Shown here: one piece after another, positions 24,314-34,331 of the stretch
Position numbering within the stretch: the first letter of the stretch is position 1
Layout of the letters: every line of letters begins with the position of its first letter
Origin: Symsagittifera roscoffensis
Taxonomy: Eukaryota > Xenacoelomorpha > Acoela > Convolutidae
Length of the DNA stretch: 64,000 nt
Direction of reading: 5' to 3'
NCBI RefSeq assembly: GCF_963678635.1
Contig: NC_087063.1
Coordinates: 17,401,314-17,465,313, forward strand
Notes under the pieces: generated by a model
Databases searched by the model: none
The model's input: only the letters and a program-made list of their open reading frames with translations
What the model was told of the DNA's origin: nothing
Program-made: the position numbers and the translations under genes

Positions 24314-26060
24314 GATAGAATAATTAAATTTACGAATAATACAACCAACTTCTGGTAAATTGTATAATCTTCCTAAAATTTTTCTCTATGATATTTCGAA
24401 AAATTAACATAAAAAAAGTATCAGACACAAAAGGTTTTACGATACTATACCCCGCTCAGTGTGAACTTTAACCAGAGAAAAGCAAAGAACAAATTTGGAT
24501 GATAATTTTTGGGAAATTTCAAAAACTTTAAAGAGTTTTTAAAATAATATAGTCTAAGTGATAAAAGAGAACTGAAAGTAATTGTAGGCAGAAAAATGAC
24601 TGAATAAATAAATTTTAGGTTAAATTGAGAACTTTAGAAAAACCTCTGATGGGTCGAAACTAAAAAAAATTGCATGTTTAAAGCTTAGTTCCAATAAAAA
24701 GTCCATGCAGTTCTGATTGGATATAATTCGATATTTTATGGAAATTTGAAAGTTTAATCTCTCAAGAAATTAATTCAAGGTTGATTAACTCCCTGGGAAA
24801 TTGCTAATTTGCATTTGCCAAATAAGAGTGGGATAATTATGTTAAAAAAGATTAAAAATACGACATTAAAGCAATTATTATAATGAAGCTGTCATCCTTT
24901 CTTCGGATAACCTGTGGAGTATAAAATAAGTGGAATATAAAAGCAATTAACCGGAAGCAGCTGTCAAACTTAAACTGATATCTCGTGGAGCGGAAAAACT
25001 AACCTGTCAAAGATAGTTTTTTTTGTCAACTTTCCCCTGATATTTAAATAAAGTGAAATGAGTGTTAAAATTATTTTTTTTCTGAAAAAAAAATTCGATG
25101 ATAAATCAGTTCATGATCCCAAACTGTAAATCGAAACTTCAATTTTGTCCAAATTTTTCATTCAAAATGTTTTTTCCTACGACTTTCAAGATAAAAGTGT
25201 TTTCTCAAGATGAAATCGCAATTTTTTCAAGAGAAAAAGTGTTCTTTTTTCAAGATAAAAAGCTTTAGCCAGTGAAATTTAAAGTATTTTTTCAAAAAAA
25301 ATCTGGAACTTATTATCTGAAACTTACCATCCCAAAAAACTTCCAAATTTTTTTTACCCAGCTAAAAACTGCCTACAAGTGCCTACAAAACCTGAACACA
25401 CCACACCACTTCAGAAGGTAGCTGAACAGTCCCAACTCCTGTGGTTTACTTAACCATCTAGAAGTGTAGAGAGCTCTCAGAAGTGCAATTTTTGATGAAC
25501 AACCTCTGCAAAAACAGTAAGATTGAAAAAACAAAAACTGATCGCAAGCTCAATTTTTTTTCTAAATTTTTCAGTGCTACATTTAGACTTTGGTGAACTA
25601 ATGACACTTTGTGATAGTGGCAATCTACCGCGAGGAGCTGTCAAATTTACCCTGATGTTCCATGCAGCGGAACAATTAACCTGTCAAAGATAATTCCCTC
25701 TTGTCAATTTTCCCCAGATAACCTGAGGAAAAAAAATACGATGATATAAAACTTGAATAGATTTTTTTGAAATAAAATTGTTCCATGATAAATTAATTAG
25801 TTAATGCCCCATGCTCTAAATCAGAACTTCATCTTTGTCGAAACTTATTATCTGAAACTTACCATCCAAAATATTTTGTTTTCGATGTTTCAAGATAAAA
25901 TTGTTTTTTCAAGGAAAAAGTTTTTGCAAGTAAAGCTTAGAAATTTTTCAAAAATTTTTCAAAAACCTACCTACTGAAGCCTACCAACCAATTGTTTTTT
26001 CACTTTTTCAAGACAAAAACGTTTTTTGAAGATAAAAATGTATTTGCAGGTAAAATTTGA
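24314..26060. repeat. Inverted mosaic of the same families
   Basis: Reads as the reverse-complement counterpart of 19,100-22,100: AGTATCAGACACAAAAGG at about 24,418 mirrors the TCCTTTTGTGTCTGATA region, and later parts mirror module U (25,300-25,620), the gag-fragment end (about 25,620-25,720) and the 16,748-17,100 block (25,800-26,060). The gag ORF itself is missing here: only its last codons are present (CCGCGAGGAGCTGTCAAATT near 25,630). No gene is seen. Confidence 0.7.
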
Positions 26061-26062
26061 AA

Positions 26063-26641
26063 ACACACCCGGCTCGAGATCCCGCCCAAAAACCGCACAA
26101 GATATGAGCAGTTTGAGCAGTTTTCCGGCAAGATTTGAGCGGTTTGGACGTTTTTTTTTTGGAAAAACCGCTCAAACCGTTCAAATCTTGCTTAAAAACC
26201 GCTCAAAAACCGTTCATTTCTTGCGGCGGTTTTTGAACGATTTTTCAAGCAAGATTTGAGCGGTTTTTGAGCGGTCTTATAAAGAAAACCGATTAAAACC
26301 ATCAAAAGGCCGGGAAAGGTACTGTGACGCTAAGATCCAGTTCAAGTACTATATAAAATTTTAAAAATGTGCTTAACCGTTCTCAACTCAAGCAAGATAA
26401 TTTTCACTGACCATTTGAAAAATGTGGAGGACCTTTGTATTTGGGTGTGTTTTACCTTTTTCCTTTTGTTTTTGTTCCACGCATAATCAGGTACCACAAA
26501 AAGTTTTTTTTTAGATAAACCGTTCAAAAACAGCTCGAACCGTTCATTTTAAAGCAAGATTTTGAGCGTAATTGTCTAAAAAAACCGCTCAAACCGCTCA
26601 TATCTTGCTTCAAATAAGGTGAAAAATCTCGACTTGGGCAT
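26063..26641. mobile_element. Foldback element rich in ACCGCTCAAA motifs
   Basis: The left end CCCGGCTCGAGATCCCGCCC and the right end AATCTCGACTTGGGC are imperfect terminal inverted repeats, and both are followed inward by CAAGATATGAGC(A/G)GTTTGAGC. The interior is packed with alternating ACCGCTCAAA and TTTGAGCGGT phrases that can fold back on each other, around a less repetitive core (26,290-26,500). That core recurs in inverted orientation at 52,180-52,320 and 53,760-53,910. It has no ORF of its own and is likely a non-autonomous DNA transposon. The transposase family cannot be assigned. Confidence 0.65.
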
Positions 26642-27208
26642 TTATCAAATATTAATCTATCAATTTTAAGCAGTAATGGTTGACACCAAACACGAAAGAT
26701 AGCAGCCAAAAACCAGTTTTTTTAGATCATATCAGGTCGAAGTGTATTGGTTTTACATACTACGTATATACGGGCTCGGTATGCAAGCTTCCGTAGTTTT
26801 TACACAATTACGTAATTATAAGGTAAATATTGGAAATTTATTACATATTTATTACGTATTTATTAGGTAATAATAGTAAACTAAGGTAGCTGAACCCTTA
26901 TTCTTTATTAACAACAAAATGACCATACGGCCTTGGTGGACTTGAACCAACGCCAGGGGGGCTGGAACTAGATTTGGACTTTAGCGTAGACCGCTCGGCC
27001 AAACGTTCTTATTTGGCTCTGGTCTTACTGCATTAATAGTTGCAGTTTACATTTGCTTTTCATGTATAGTTCTAGTTTACATTTTAAGTGGAAAATCACT
27101 ACTTCTCGTTTTTGCCTACTTCTCACAAATGCCTGCGTTCTTTTTTTGCTCATTATTGGTCCTATAGGCGAGCTCAAATCAAGAATCAAAATTCAAACCT
27201 AAAACATA
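26642..27208. other. Sequence with a tRNA-like relic and no ORF
   Basis: Unrecognised AT-rich DNA that holds the tRNA-like element at 26,930-27,006 and, near 27,040-27,095, a fragment resembling the TTGCAGTTTACATTTCAAGT start of the 160-bp repeat at 3,487. Confidence 0.4.
26930..27006 (-). tRNA. tRNA-like sequence (class II, Leu/Ser type), probable relic
   Basis: On the minus strand the block TTTGGCCGAGCGGTCTA is a textbook class II D-arm (A box), and GGTTCAAGTCC is a good T-loop (B box). Between them is a possible anticodon arm and a long variable arm with CCAG...CTGG pairing. The putative anticodon stem contains a mismatch, and the loop would give CCA, which does not fit a class II tRNA. 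No clean 7-bp acceptor stem could be built. It is more likely a tRNA pseudogene or SINE head than a working gene. Confidence 0.5.
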
Positions 27209-27770
27209 CAAGACTGCTCGTATCAGGGCCAAGCCCTGAATGTTCCGACTGCCTTTAAGGTTTATGGAGCAGCAGTAATAACATTTAAAAAATTAAATGA
27301 AATAAAATAAAACGAAAATTTTTTTCTAAAATTTGAAATTTTTTATGAAAATCATCCCCCCACACGCCATATAAAGTACAAAAAGAGAAGTTTCGTTCCT
27401 TGTAGCAAAGCAATTATGGCATATAAGCGTCGTTCAACCAATTTGAAACGATTTATAAGACGGATTAAATCTCCGCTTACGCGTTAATAGCGCGAATTAT
27501 ATCGCGCGTTAATTGTCCCAAATTGGTCAAAATGGCCAAAATGGCAATCTTTAAACCCTCATAACTTTACCAAAAATGATCACAGGTAAAATATCTTTTC
27601 AAATTTAAGCTCAGGACAACAATACCTTTTGATTGATTTTAAAAAATTCCGTCCAAAACATGGCTAGTTAAAAAGTCGACATTTGTCTGAAATAAAAAAA
27701 ACCCACGCCGAGCACAAATATTCCGTTACTTTCGTACCGAAAGTCGGAACAATAATGCATTACCCCTGCT
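27209..27770. mobile_element. Dispersed element T, copy 1 (565 bp)
   Basis: Starts with CAAGACTGCTCGTATCAGGG, which includes a small hairpin CAGGGC..GCCCTG, followed by GTTCCGACTG. Near the other end is CGAAAGTCGGAACAATAATG. The outer parts GTTCCGACT and AGTCGGAAC are inverted relative to each other, which suggests a MITE with subterminal inverted repeats. Part of its interior (27,410-27,540) recurs at 57,999-58,140. No ORF. Confidence 0.65.
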
Positions 27771-27847
27771 GTGTGATATGAAATATCTTAGAGATACTAT
27801 TTAATAGGTTTATTTTATTGATAATGTATTCAGTACAAAACGAAGTG

Positions 27848-27850
<3 letters not shown>

Positions 27851-27898
<48 letters not shown>
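27851..27898. repeat. (AT)24 microsatellite
   Basis: Uninterrupted AT dinucleotide tract of 48 bases lying between the two copies of element T. Confidence 0.95.
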
Positions 27899-27903
<5 letters not shown>

Positions 27904-27962
27904 GTGTAAATAAAAGAAGGTTATATGATTCCTGAATCCGTAACAACAACTTGAAACTTGAA

Positions 27963-28208
27963 CAAGACTGCTCGTATCAGGGCGAAGCCCTGAAGGTTCC
28001 GACTGCCCATTAAGGTTTATGGAGCCGTAATATCTTTTCAAATTTGAGCTCAGGACAACAATACTTTTCGAATGATATAAAAAAATTCCGTCAAAAATGG
28101 CTAGTTAAAAAGTCGAAATTTGTCTGAAGAAAAAAAAAACCCACCCCGAGCACAAATATTCCGTTACTTTCGTACCGAAAGTCGGAACAATAATGCATTA
28201 CCCCTGCT
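27963..28208. mobile_element. Dispersed element T, copy 2 (internal deletion)
   Basis: Has both ends of the element at 27,209 but lacks roughly 320 internal bases: after TTAAGGTTTATGGAGCCGTAATATC it joins directly to the 3' third. This is the usual relation between a longer element and its deletion derivative. Confidence 0.65.
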
Positions 28209-28800
28209 CTAAATCAGATTTACATCTTTGTCGAAACTTACCATCTGAAACTTACCATCCAAAATATTTTGTTTTCGTTTTTTCAAGATAAAATTGTTTT
28301 TTCAAGGAAAAAGTTTTTGCAAGTAAAGCTTAGAAATTTTTCAAAACATTTTCAAAAACTTACCTACTGAAGCCTACCAACCAATTGTTTTTTCACTTTT
28401 TCAAGACAAAAACGTTTTTTGAAGATAAAAATCTATTTGCAGGTAAAATTTGAAAAACTTTCCAAAATTATTTTGAAAGTTTCTATCTGAACCTTACCAT
28501 ACCGAAGTCTTTAAGAAAAGAGAGCCCATTTTTATCTCAAATTGTAGGAATTAGCTAAGAATTGCATATATTGGCAAGCTCGATTTCCAAAAAAATTCGG
28601 ACGCCAAAATTTTTTTGAAACCATCTTATCATCTCAAACCTTTGGCAACACCTATAACTTATCTTAAAATATGGGAAATCTATTACCTATCTTAATACAT
28701 AATCAGGGGTCCCGGAAGTATACAACCAACTCTGCTCACTCTTCTACAACTTTTGTTTCAAATCACCACACCTGAATAGACCTCTTTTCGCTTGAAATGA
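28209..28800. repeat. Copy of the 16,830-17,410 block, cut by the gap
   Basis: Matches 16,830-17,410 over its whole length, including CATCTGAAACTTACCATC at 28,242 and the end CCTCTTTTCGCTTGAAATGA, where the N run begins. In the other copy the sequence continues into CTTTCGGCGGAGGTCACC, so another 2.23-kb unit may lie inside the gap. Confidence 0.8.
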
Positions 28801-29000
28801 NNNNNNNNNNNNNNNNNNNNNNNNNNNNNNNNNNNNNNNNNNNNNNNNNNNNNNNNNNNNNNNNNNNNNNNNNNNNNNNNNNNNNNNNNNNNNNNNNNNN
28901 NNNNNNNNNNNNNNNNNNNNNNNNNNNNNNNNNNNNNNNNNNNNNNNNNNNNNNNNNNNNNNNNNNNNNNNNNNNNNNNNNNNNNNNNNNNNNNNNNNNN
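28801..29000. other. Assembly gap (200 N)
   Basis: A run of exactly 200 N, a conventional placeholder length. True size and content are unknown. Any reading frame that crosses it is meaningless. Confidence 1.
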
Positions 29001-29657
29001 CTCCACAAAACAATACAAATTTATTACCCGCACCACCACCATATATAAACAGTCTAAAATAATCACCCTGTGTCCTTAGTTCCCCAAAATTATAGGAACA
29101 CACTTGCAATCACTGAACATACGTCTCGAGGTAGTAACTTTGCACGAAATCCAAAATCTCATGCAAGACTCCATCAATCATATATTGACGACACATACGA
29201 GCAAATTGTAGAAAAAACAGACACAATAAATTCGCGTTCTCAAAACAATCATCTTTTTAGCCCACGATGAGCCGACAGATTGAATCCCTCAACCGTTCCC
29301 TTTCCTGTCCATCAATTCTCTAACGCCACTACTCTCGCATTTTACTCTCAAACCTCACCTCCTCAAGCCTTCCCAGTTTTTCTTCTAACTCACCACGCAT
29401 GGCTCCAGACGACTCAACGCAAACAGTTATTAAAACCATATCTAGTTTCAATAACTCTGATAAAGAAACCCCTGATGAATACTTTGACTCCAAACCTAGC
29501 CCTCAAATTTTTCCCAAACATCCTTTTAACCCATTACTTCTCAACTTCCCGACGAAGCCTCTCCCTCCCCCTCTTCATACACTGACGCTACTCTGATCAT
29601 TTCTACAATGTCAAGTAATCAACCCGACGCACCCAACCCTGTTTTGAATTCGAGCAT

Positions 29658-30045
29658 GAACCAGATTATTTATAACCCAACAAAAACACCTTTATGACAC
29701 AAATATTGCATTACAATTTTGTCAACTAACCTACTCGGCCTCAACATCCGAGTCCTTATCTCCTTCAGTTAATATTGCATTTGCAAGAGCACATCGAGTT
29801 TTTAAGCGAAATCACCCTAACACTACACCTCAAACTCTTATTAGTCGTCCACGTTCATCCCGACTATCTTCCCATCGCTCGCAGCACACTAACACGCATG
29901 ACTTTTTAAGCCACGACTTACCATCTTCCCCTCAATACACATACTATTCAATTAACTATACAACCCAACTGAACTTATTCGTTGATGAAAATGAGCTAGT
30001 TCCCACACTCTCCTGGCTTCCTACTACGATTTTACCAATCCTCTG
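29658..30045 (+). pseudogene. Open frame in repeat P, copy 1 (unrecognised)
   Basis: A frame without an early ATG runs for about 125 codons, with a Ser/Thr-rich segment (YSASTSESLSPSVNIAFA), an Arg/Ser-rich stretch (SRPRSSRLSSHRS) and a final LNLFVDENELVP. The same frame is present in copy 2 at about 38,740-39,080, where the phrases are conserved. The composition recalls the disordered part of a gag-like protein, but no zinc knuckle or protease motif is visible. I do not assign a function. Confidence 0.35.
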
Positions 30046-30676
30046 AAACTCATATTAAAAAACAACCCCAAAGATAACGAACTCTGCCACTCTTTCATTC
30101 ACTAACTAACCACCGCACTTAACGAGAATCAATTCACACCATCGTTCTAAACCAAACCCTAATTAGATTTATAGCACCAGGCGCAAACAGTTTTTCCATT
30201 AACCACTATGATCATGCTGTCACAAGATATATGGAAGATACCCCACACGAAGGCAATCCCAACACTAAGCTTCAACCTTTAAGAACTTTTTCATCAGATC
30301 AGAGTATATATTCCACTTAGATAGCACTAATAAAAAGTTTGATAATATAAACGCGCGCGCAATAACAAAGACCAAAGCCTACGAAGTTTTTTTAAGTAAA
30401 TTGAACCATTTTGCACTCACCTTTCACTTCCTTACACCCAAGGAACGATATATGAACTGTTCGCATCAAACTATGTTAAAGACATAACTAATTCACCAGT
30501 ACACATCATAATTTATACAAAAATCTTATATCACAAACACACCAACCCGTAACCCACAATATCGTTTTGTGTTTATCAATTCCAAATACATGTCACCATA
30601 ATTCTTAAATTTCACCTATTGTATTAAATCTACCAACTTACACGGCATCCCCCGTAATTATGGTCCGGTCAGACAA

Positions 30677-31018
30677 ATGTACTTATTCTGCCCATTAACC
30701 AACACCTTACCCATTGATGACGCTCGCCCATTAACAAAGGCGCACGAATATGTAGAGCTCATTGAAATAACCCTACTCGAGCACATTCATGAAACTAATT
30801 TTAATCACCAGCTTTATAACCTAAGCCAAAACACAAATCAAGAATTTTCAACACCTACCGAAGAAGTAGAAAACATCAGACCGCTTGGACTTCTTTTGCA
30901 TCTGCTTCGCACTAAAAACGTAATCCGCACGGTCGCCAAGCTTCTCATTACATCAGACACGACAAAGACTACTTTTCCCCATGAATTTTACCCTGAAACA
31001 GAGCCCACATATGCATGA
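30677..31018 (+). pseudogene. Open frame at the 3' part of repeat P (unrecognised)
   Basis: This 113-codon frame is acidic near its middle (TNQEFSTPTEEVENIRPLG) and Leu-rich after it (LLLHLLRTKNVIRTVAKLLI). It also appears in copy 2 at 39,711-40,050 but with a stop (TAA in the GCTTTAAAACC region) and substitutions. Conservation of both blocks suggests it was once coding. Family unknown. Confidence 0.35.
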
Positions 31019-32124
31019 TTATTATTAAAACCTTGACAAATAAAACAAAACACCCACCATTGTTAAACGAGTTTTTCCTCTAATTTTTTAAAGTTTCAGC
31101 AGTCATTCATCTAAAACAATAAAATCCAAATAAAAAATGGCAAACTCTTTTTGTAAAATTAAAACTTTAATCTAACAACAAAGCTGAATTATCCAAGTGC
31201 AATAAACTTCATAGCCAATGCAATAAATTAATAATTCTGCAGTAAAATTCAAAAAATTTAAGATAGTAAAAAAAAACGCAAATAGATTACAAGCATCTAA
31301 TCTTTTATTTGAGCCTCTTTTTTAACTCGATATTTGTCATTTGCTTGACCAAATTTCACACACTCTATCCACCAAACTCGCACAATTCGCCCACGTAGAA
31401 TTGTTTAATAAATGAACTTTAGGTTTGAATAAAAAATCATAACAACTCTAACTTGCTTTCACACATTTCAAACTTTCCCTTAACTCGGTTGGAACTATAA
31501 GTAAGCCTAAACTAAACAACGCAGCTTACTAATACCAAAAAACCAACCGCATGTATAAATAAGTCCCACGGTACTCAGATCAGATAAAACCCAGATCTAA
31601 ACTTGATAAATTATTCTTTTTAAACCCACTTTCCTTTTAAGGTTTTATTGAAACCATTTAAAATACTAAAAACTCAAAAAACCCAAAACCCAACAATCTG
31701 TTTTTGATAAGAGGACACAACTGAAAACAGAAAAGTTAAAAACACAAAACAGAAAAGATAAAATAGAACACAAAAAGGGAGTCTGCTCAAAGAGTCGGTA
31801 AAACTACACTCCCTTCTGGCCTAACCCACCCCAACACGATGTAGCTCAAAAAGCATGCGCCCATCATGTGCCTCGACTCCAATCCTCTATTTTTGCTAAG
31901 AGTGGCTCCAGGGTGAGCAACTCTTCAAAATAAAGGAAACTAAACAAAAACGCTTTTGCGAAAACAATTAATAAACATCAATATCAAAACTGATCTCACT
32001 AACAAGATATAGATTTGATATGCAAGGAAAAAAGATTTCTTAGAGCAAACGGTATGAGCAGCGAAGGAAGATGAAAACCCGACGAAATTCCGACTCTGGA
32101 ATGGCAAGTCTATCGGTTTGTTGC

Positions 32125-32755
32125 TATCTTTTTGATTGCTAGGATATGATTGGGCTAAGTTCTACCCAGTTGCCTTCGAAGTGGGAGAGACGCAACAAAA
32201 TTAAGTCTTCCTAGATCTTAGGGTGGAACTTTTTTGGCAGAAGAAGAAGTGTATCCCTCCTGAATTTTGGCCGGAGCATGTTCTGTTTCGGTCACATCGG
32301 AACATGAAATGGGTGACATGCAGAGCAAGTAGGTGAAATGATAGCATGTTTCATCCAGCAAAGTTTCGTTGAAACCAATTATAGCGTTTGAGTCAAAAAC
32401 TTCTGAAAGGCAGCGTATTTTAGCATGTTTTTAGGCTTCTGCAGTTTAGAGTTCGAGATTTGATGTACTCATGGTGCTGTTTCGCAATACTTTTGAGGTT
32501 CTCAGGAAACATGACTGGGCCAGGGTTTACTTCGATGTCCTCGCATAGAACGAGCAAAGTTTGCGACATTGCAATTTGAAAATGTATAAAAAACTGCACT
32601 AGCTGTGTAGCTACTTTTGATTTTATATATGGATTTAGAAGGAGTCATATTTGCGCAGTTCGCCGAAATTTTAAGATTTAGCTGAAAGTTAAAATATAGG
32701 GAAAAATATGGAGAATCTTGAAAAGAAAAATCCTAAACATGATTTATAAACAAGA
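32125..32755. other. Unassigned spacer
   Basis: No gene, RNA or repeat was recognised. GC is slightly higher than in the surroundings. Given the RT remnant just downstream it could be the upstream part of the same non-LTR element, but no domain is readable. Confidence 0.35.
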
Positions 32756-32767
32756 GATTTCGGAGTC

Positions 32768-33324
32768 ACTCTGGTTGATATCGTTATATCTAAAGCTTTT
32801 AAAACTGTTAAGAGGACGAAATTACTGAAATCTGTGAAAAAAGATAACAACATTTTCCGATTTATGCTATCGAACACCAGTCTAGCAATAAAAGTTGATA
32901 ACAACATTGTCCAACTCATGCTATCGAACACCCGTCTAGCAATAAAACTTGGCTAAAAATCAGTGACAAGTTCAACGCAAGTATCGTGGTACCACAGGGT
33001 GACGGGCTAGCCCCAAAGTTGTTCCAAATCTACCTAAATGAAGCACTAAAAGAGTTAGACATTTTGCGGAAAAGCCCTCAAGGCCAAAACTCTGAAAATC
33101 CAGATGTTGAATTACCCCTGCATATTGATGACGGGGAGGATTGGGATTTCATTTGTAATAATTCCGGAAGTGCTGATGAAATTTTGGCGCATGCGGAGAC
33201 TGTTTTTTTGATACTGAACCCAGACAAAACAGAAATTACCGCATTAGATCGCTCTTCAGACCTCACTAAAATGAAGAAGCTTGGCTCTCTGCTAGAAGAT
33301 AGAGCTGACATCAACAGGCAATAA
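32768..33324 (+). pseudogene. Non-LTR (LINE-type) reverse transcriptase remnant
   Basis: From 32,768 a frame gives VDIVISKAFKTVKRTKLL, which is RT motif A (normally an acidic residue, then KAFDTV), with the catalytic Asp replaced by Lys. A 54-bp in-frame direct duplication follows (units start at 32,843 and 32,897), then a stop at about 32,955. Homology resumes in another frame from about 32,960 with SIVVPQGDGLAPKLF (the fingers/palm motif V-P-Q-G-D-x-L-S-P) and an active-site region HIDDGEDWDFI, where the family has Y-A-D-D. After this come NPDKTEITAL and KKLGSLL, the standard motif D/E region of metazoan LINE RTs. The element is dead because of the stop, frameshift and altered active sites. 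Confidence 0.85.
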
Positions 33325-33483
33325 CAACTCCAAACATCGCTTGGTACAAAAAAAACCTATTTGGAAATAAACTAGTTTATTTCTTATCTCGAAAAACAAA
33401 GTCAGAACTTACAATGTGTACGTAAATCAATACTAACGTAAAATTGATCTGTATGACATTCAAAGAAAACAATCGATGAAAAA

Positions 33484-33693
33484 TTGAACAAATTCCATAG
33501 ACAACAGCTCAAAACCGTGCACAACGTCCATTATCCATGTATAATTAGCAGCAAAGACCTTTATGAAAAAACAACTGAAAAAGAATTTTATATTTTTGTT
33601 TCAGGGAGGAGGAAAGTACACCTCGGACAAGTACTGAGAAGAAGAAACAAGCCAGCAAATGTTCTGAAAACCTACAAAAACGATTTCCATTGA
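33484..33693 (+). pseudogene. C-terminal region of the same LINE ORF
   Basis: A 69-codon frame begins with FHRQQLKTVHNVHYP and continues ISSKDLYEKT, then a basic GRRKVHLGQVLRR. This is the conserved region after the RT thumb in many LINE ORF2 proteins (F-H-R-R-x-L-R...I-S-N-x-x-L-Y, then R-R-x-x-x-x-G-H-x-x-R). It is in the same orientation, 160 bp after the RT stop, so it belongs to the same decayed copy. Between them are only AT-rich bases with no frame. Confidence 0.75.
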
Positions 33694-33784
33694 AACGACT
33701 TTAACGTTCTTAAGCACAAAACTATTTCAAGGATACTCTTAAAAGAGTGAAATCTTGTTATCTTATTGTAGAATATTTTTTTGG

Positions 33785-33890
33785 GCCGTTTAATGCTTAA
33801 GACCCAATTATAAGCTACTTTTGCCTTCTTCACTTTTTGTCTAATCTTAACCCAATTTGAGAAAAACGCGTTTAAATTTTTCATTGTTTT
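33785..33890. repeat. Fragment of the 35.4-kb hairpin element
   Basis: GTCTAATCTTAACCCAATTT and the following GAGAAAAACG occur here and at about 36,008-36,040 in the right arm of the foldback element. Only about 100 bases are shared. It lies just downstream of exon 3 of the Shisa-like gene. Confidence 0.6.
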
Positions 33891-34331
33891 TCGTTTATTT
33901 ACTCAAAGCATCCTTGTATCCGACTAAAATAAATAGTGTGACGAGCATAAGGTGTACTTTAACTGAAACTACTTATTGAGATTTTTTGGTCCCATCCAAA
34001 GGTGTAGTTTACTTTTACACAGAAAAATTGCTGAAAAATCTCTGTCAAAAATGATAATTCATCATTTAGTCTGATTTGAAGCTTGGCGATACAAGTTGAT
34101 ACAACTTTGATCATCGAAGCAAACTGATAATTTCAAATCTAAGAATTTAATTAGTTTCATTCAATATGTTTATAAGTAAAGTTTTTTGGAGTAAGCAGTC
34201 AAAACAAAAAATTAGAAGTCAAATACACCAGTTAAAGTATATATATATATTTTGGAATTACCGAATCAAATTCTTTAACGCATAACTTGTTTGTTAATTC
34301 AGTTCGTAGCTCGCCTATTCATTTTTTGTCC

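Larger units (their letters stand above)
29001..32124 (+). repeat. G-poor repeat P, copy 1
   Basis: This block and 38,081-40,982 share the same order and most bases, starting with CTCCACAAAACAATACAAAT in both. The plus strand is rich in C, A and T and poor in G for about 2 kb. It ends with a gene-free AT-rich part and CCGACGAAATTCCGACTCTG near 32,085. The left end of copy 1 is hidden by the gap. Short surviving frames and many repeated pyrimidine-rich phrases suggest decayed coding sequence of a transposable element whose family I do not recognise. Confidence 0.75.

Noticed and set aside
26930-27006. Functional tRNA-Leu or tRNA-Ser gene
   Set aside because: A and B boxes are good, but the acceptor stem does not pair and the putative anticodon CCA does not fit a class II tRNA; kept only as a tRNA-like relic.
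28744-29109. Frames of 80-120 codons crossing 28,801-29,000
   Set aside because: They are mostly X residues from the N gap.
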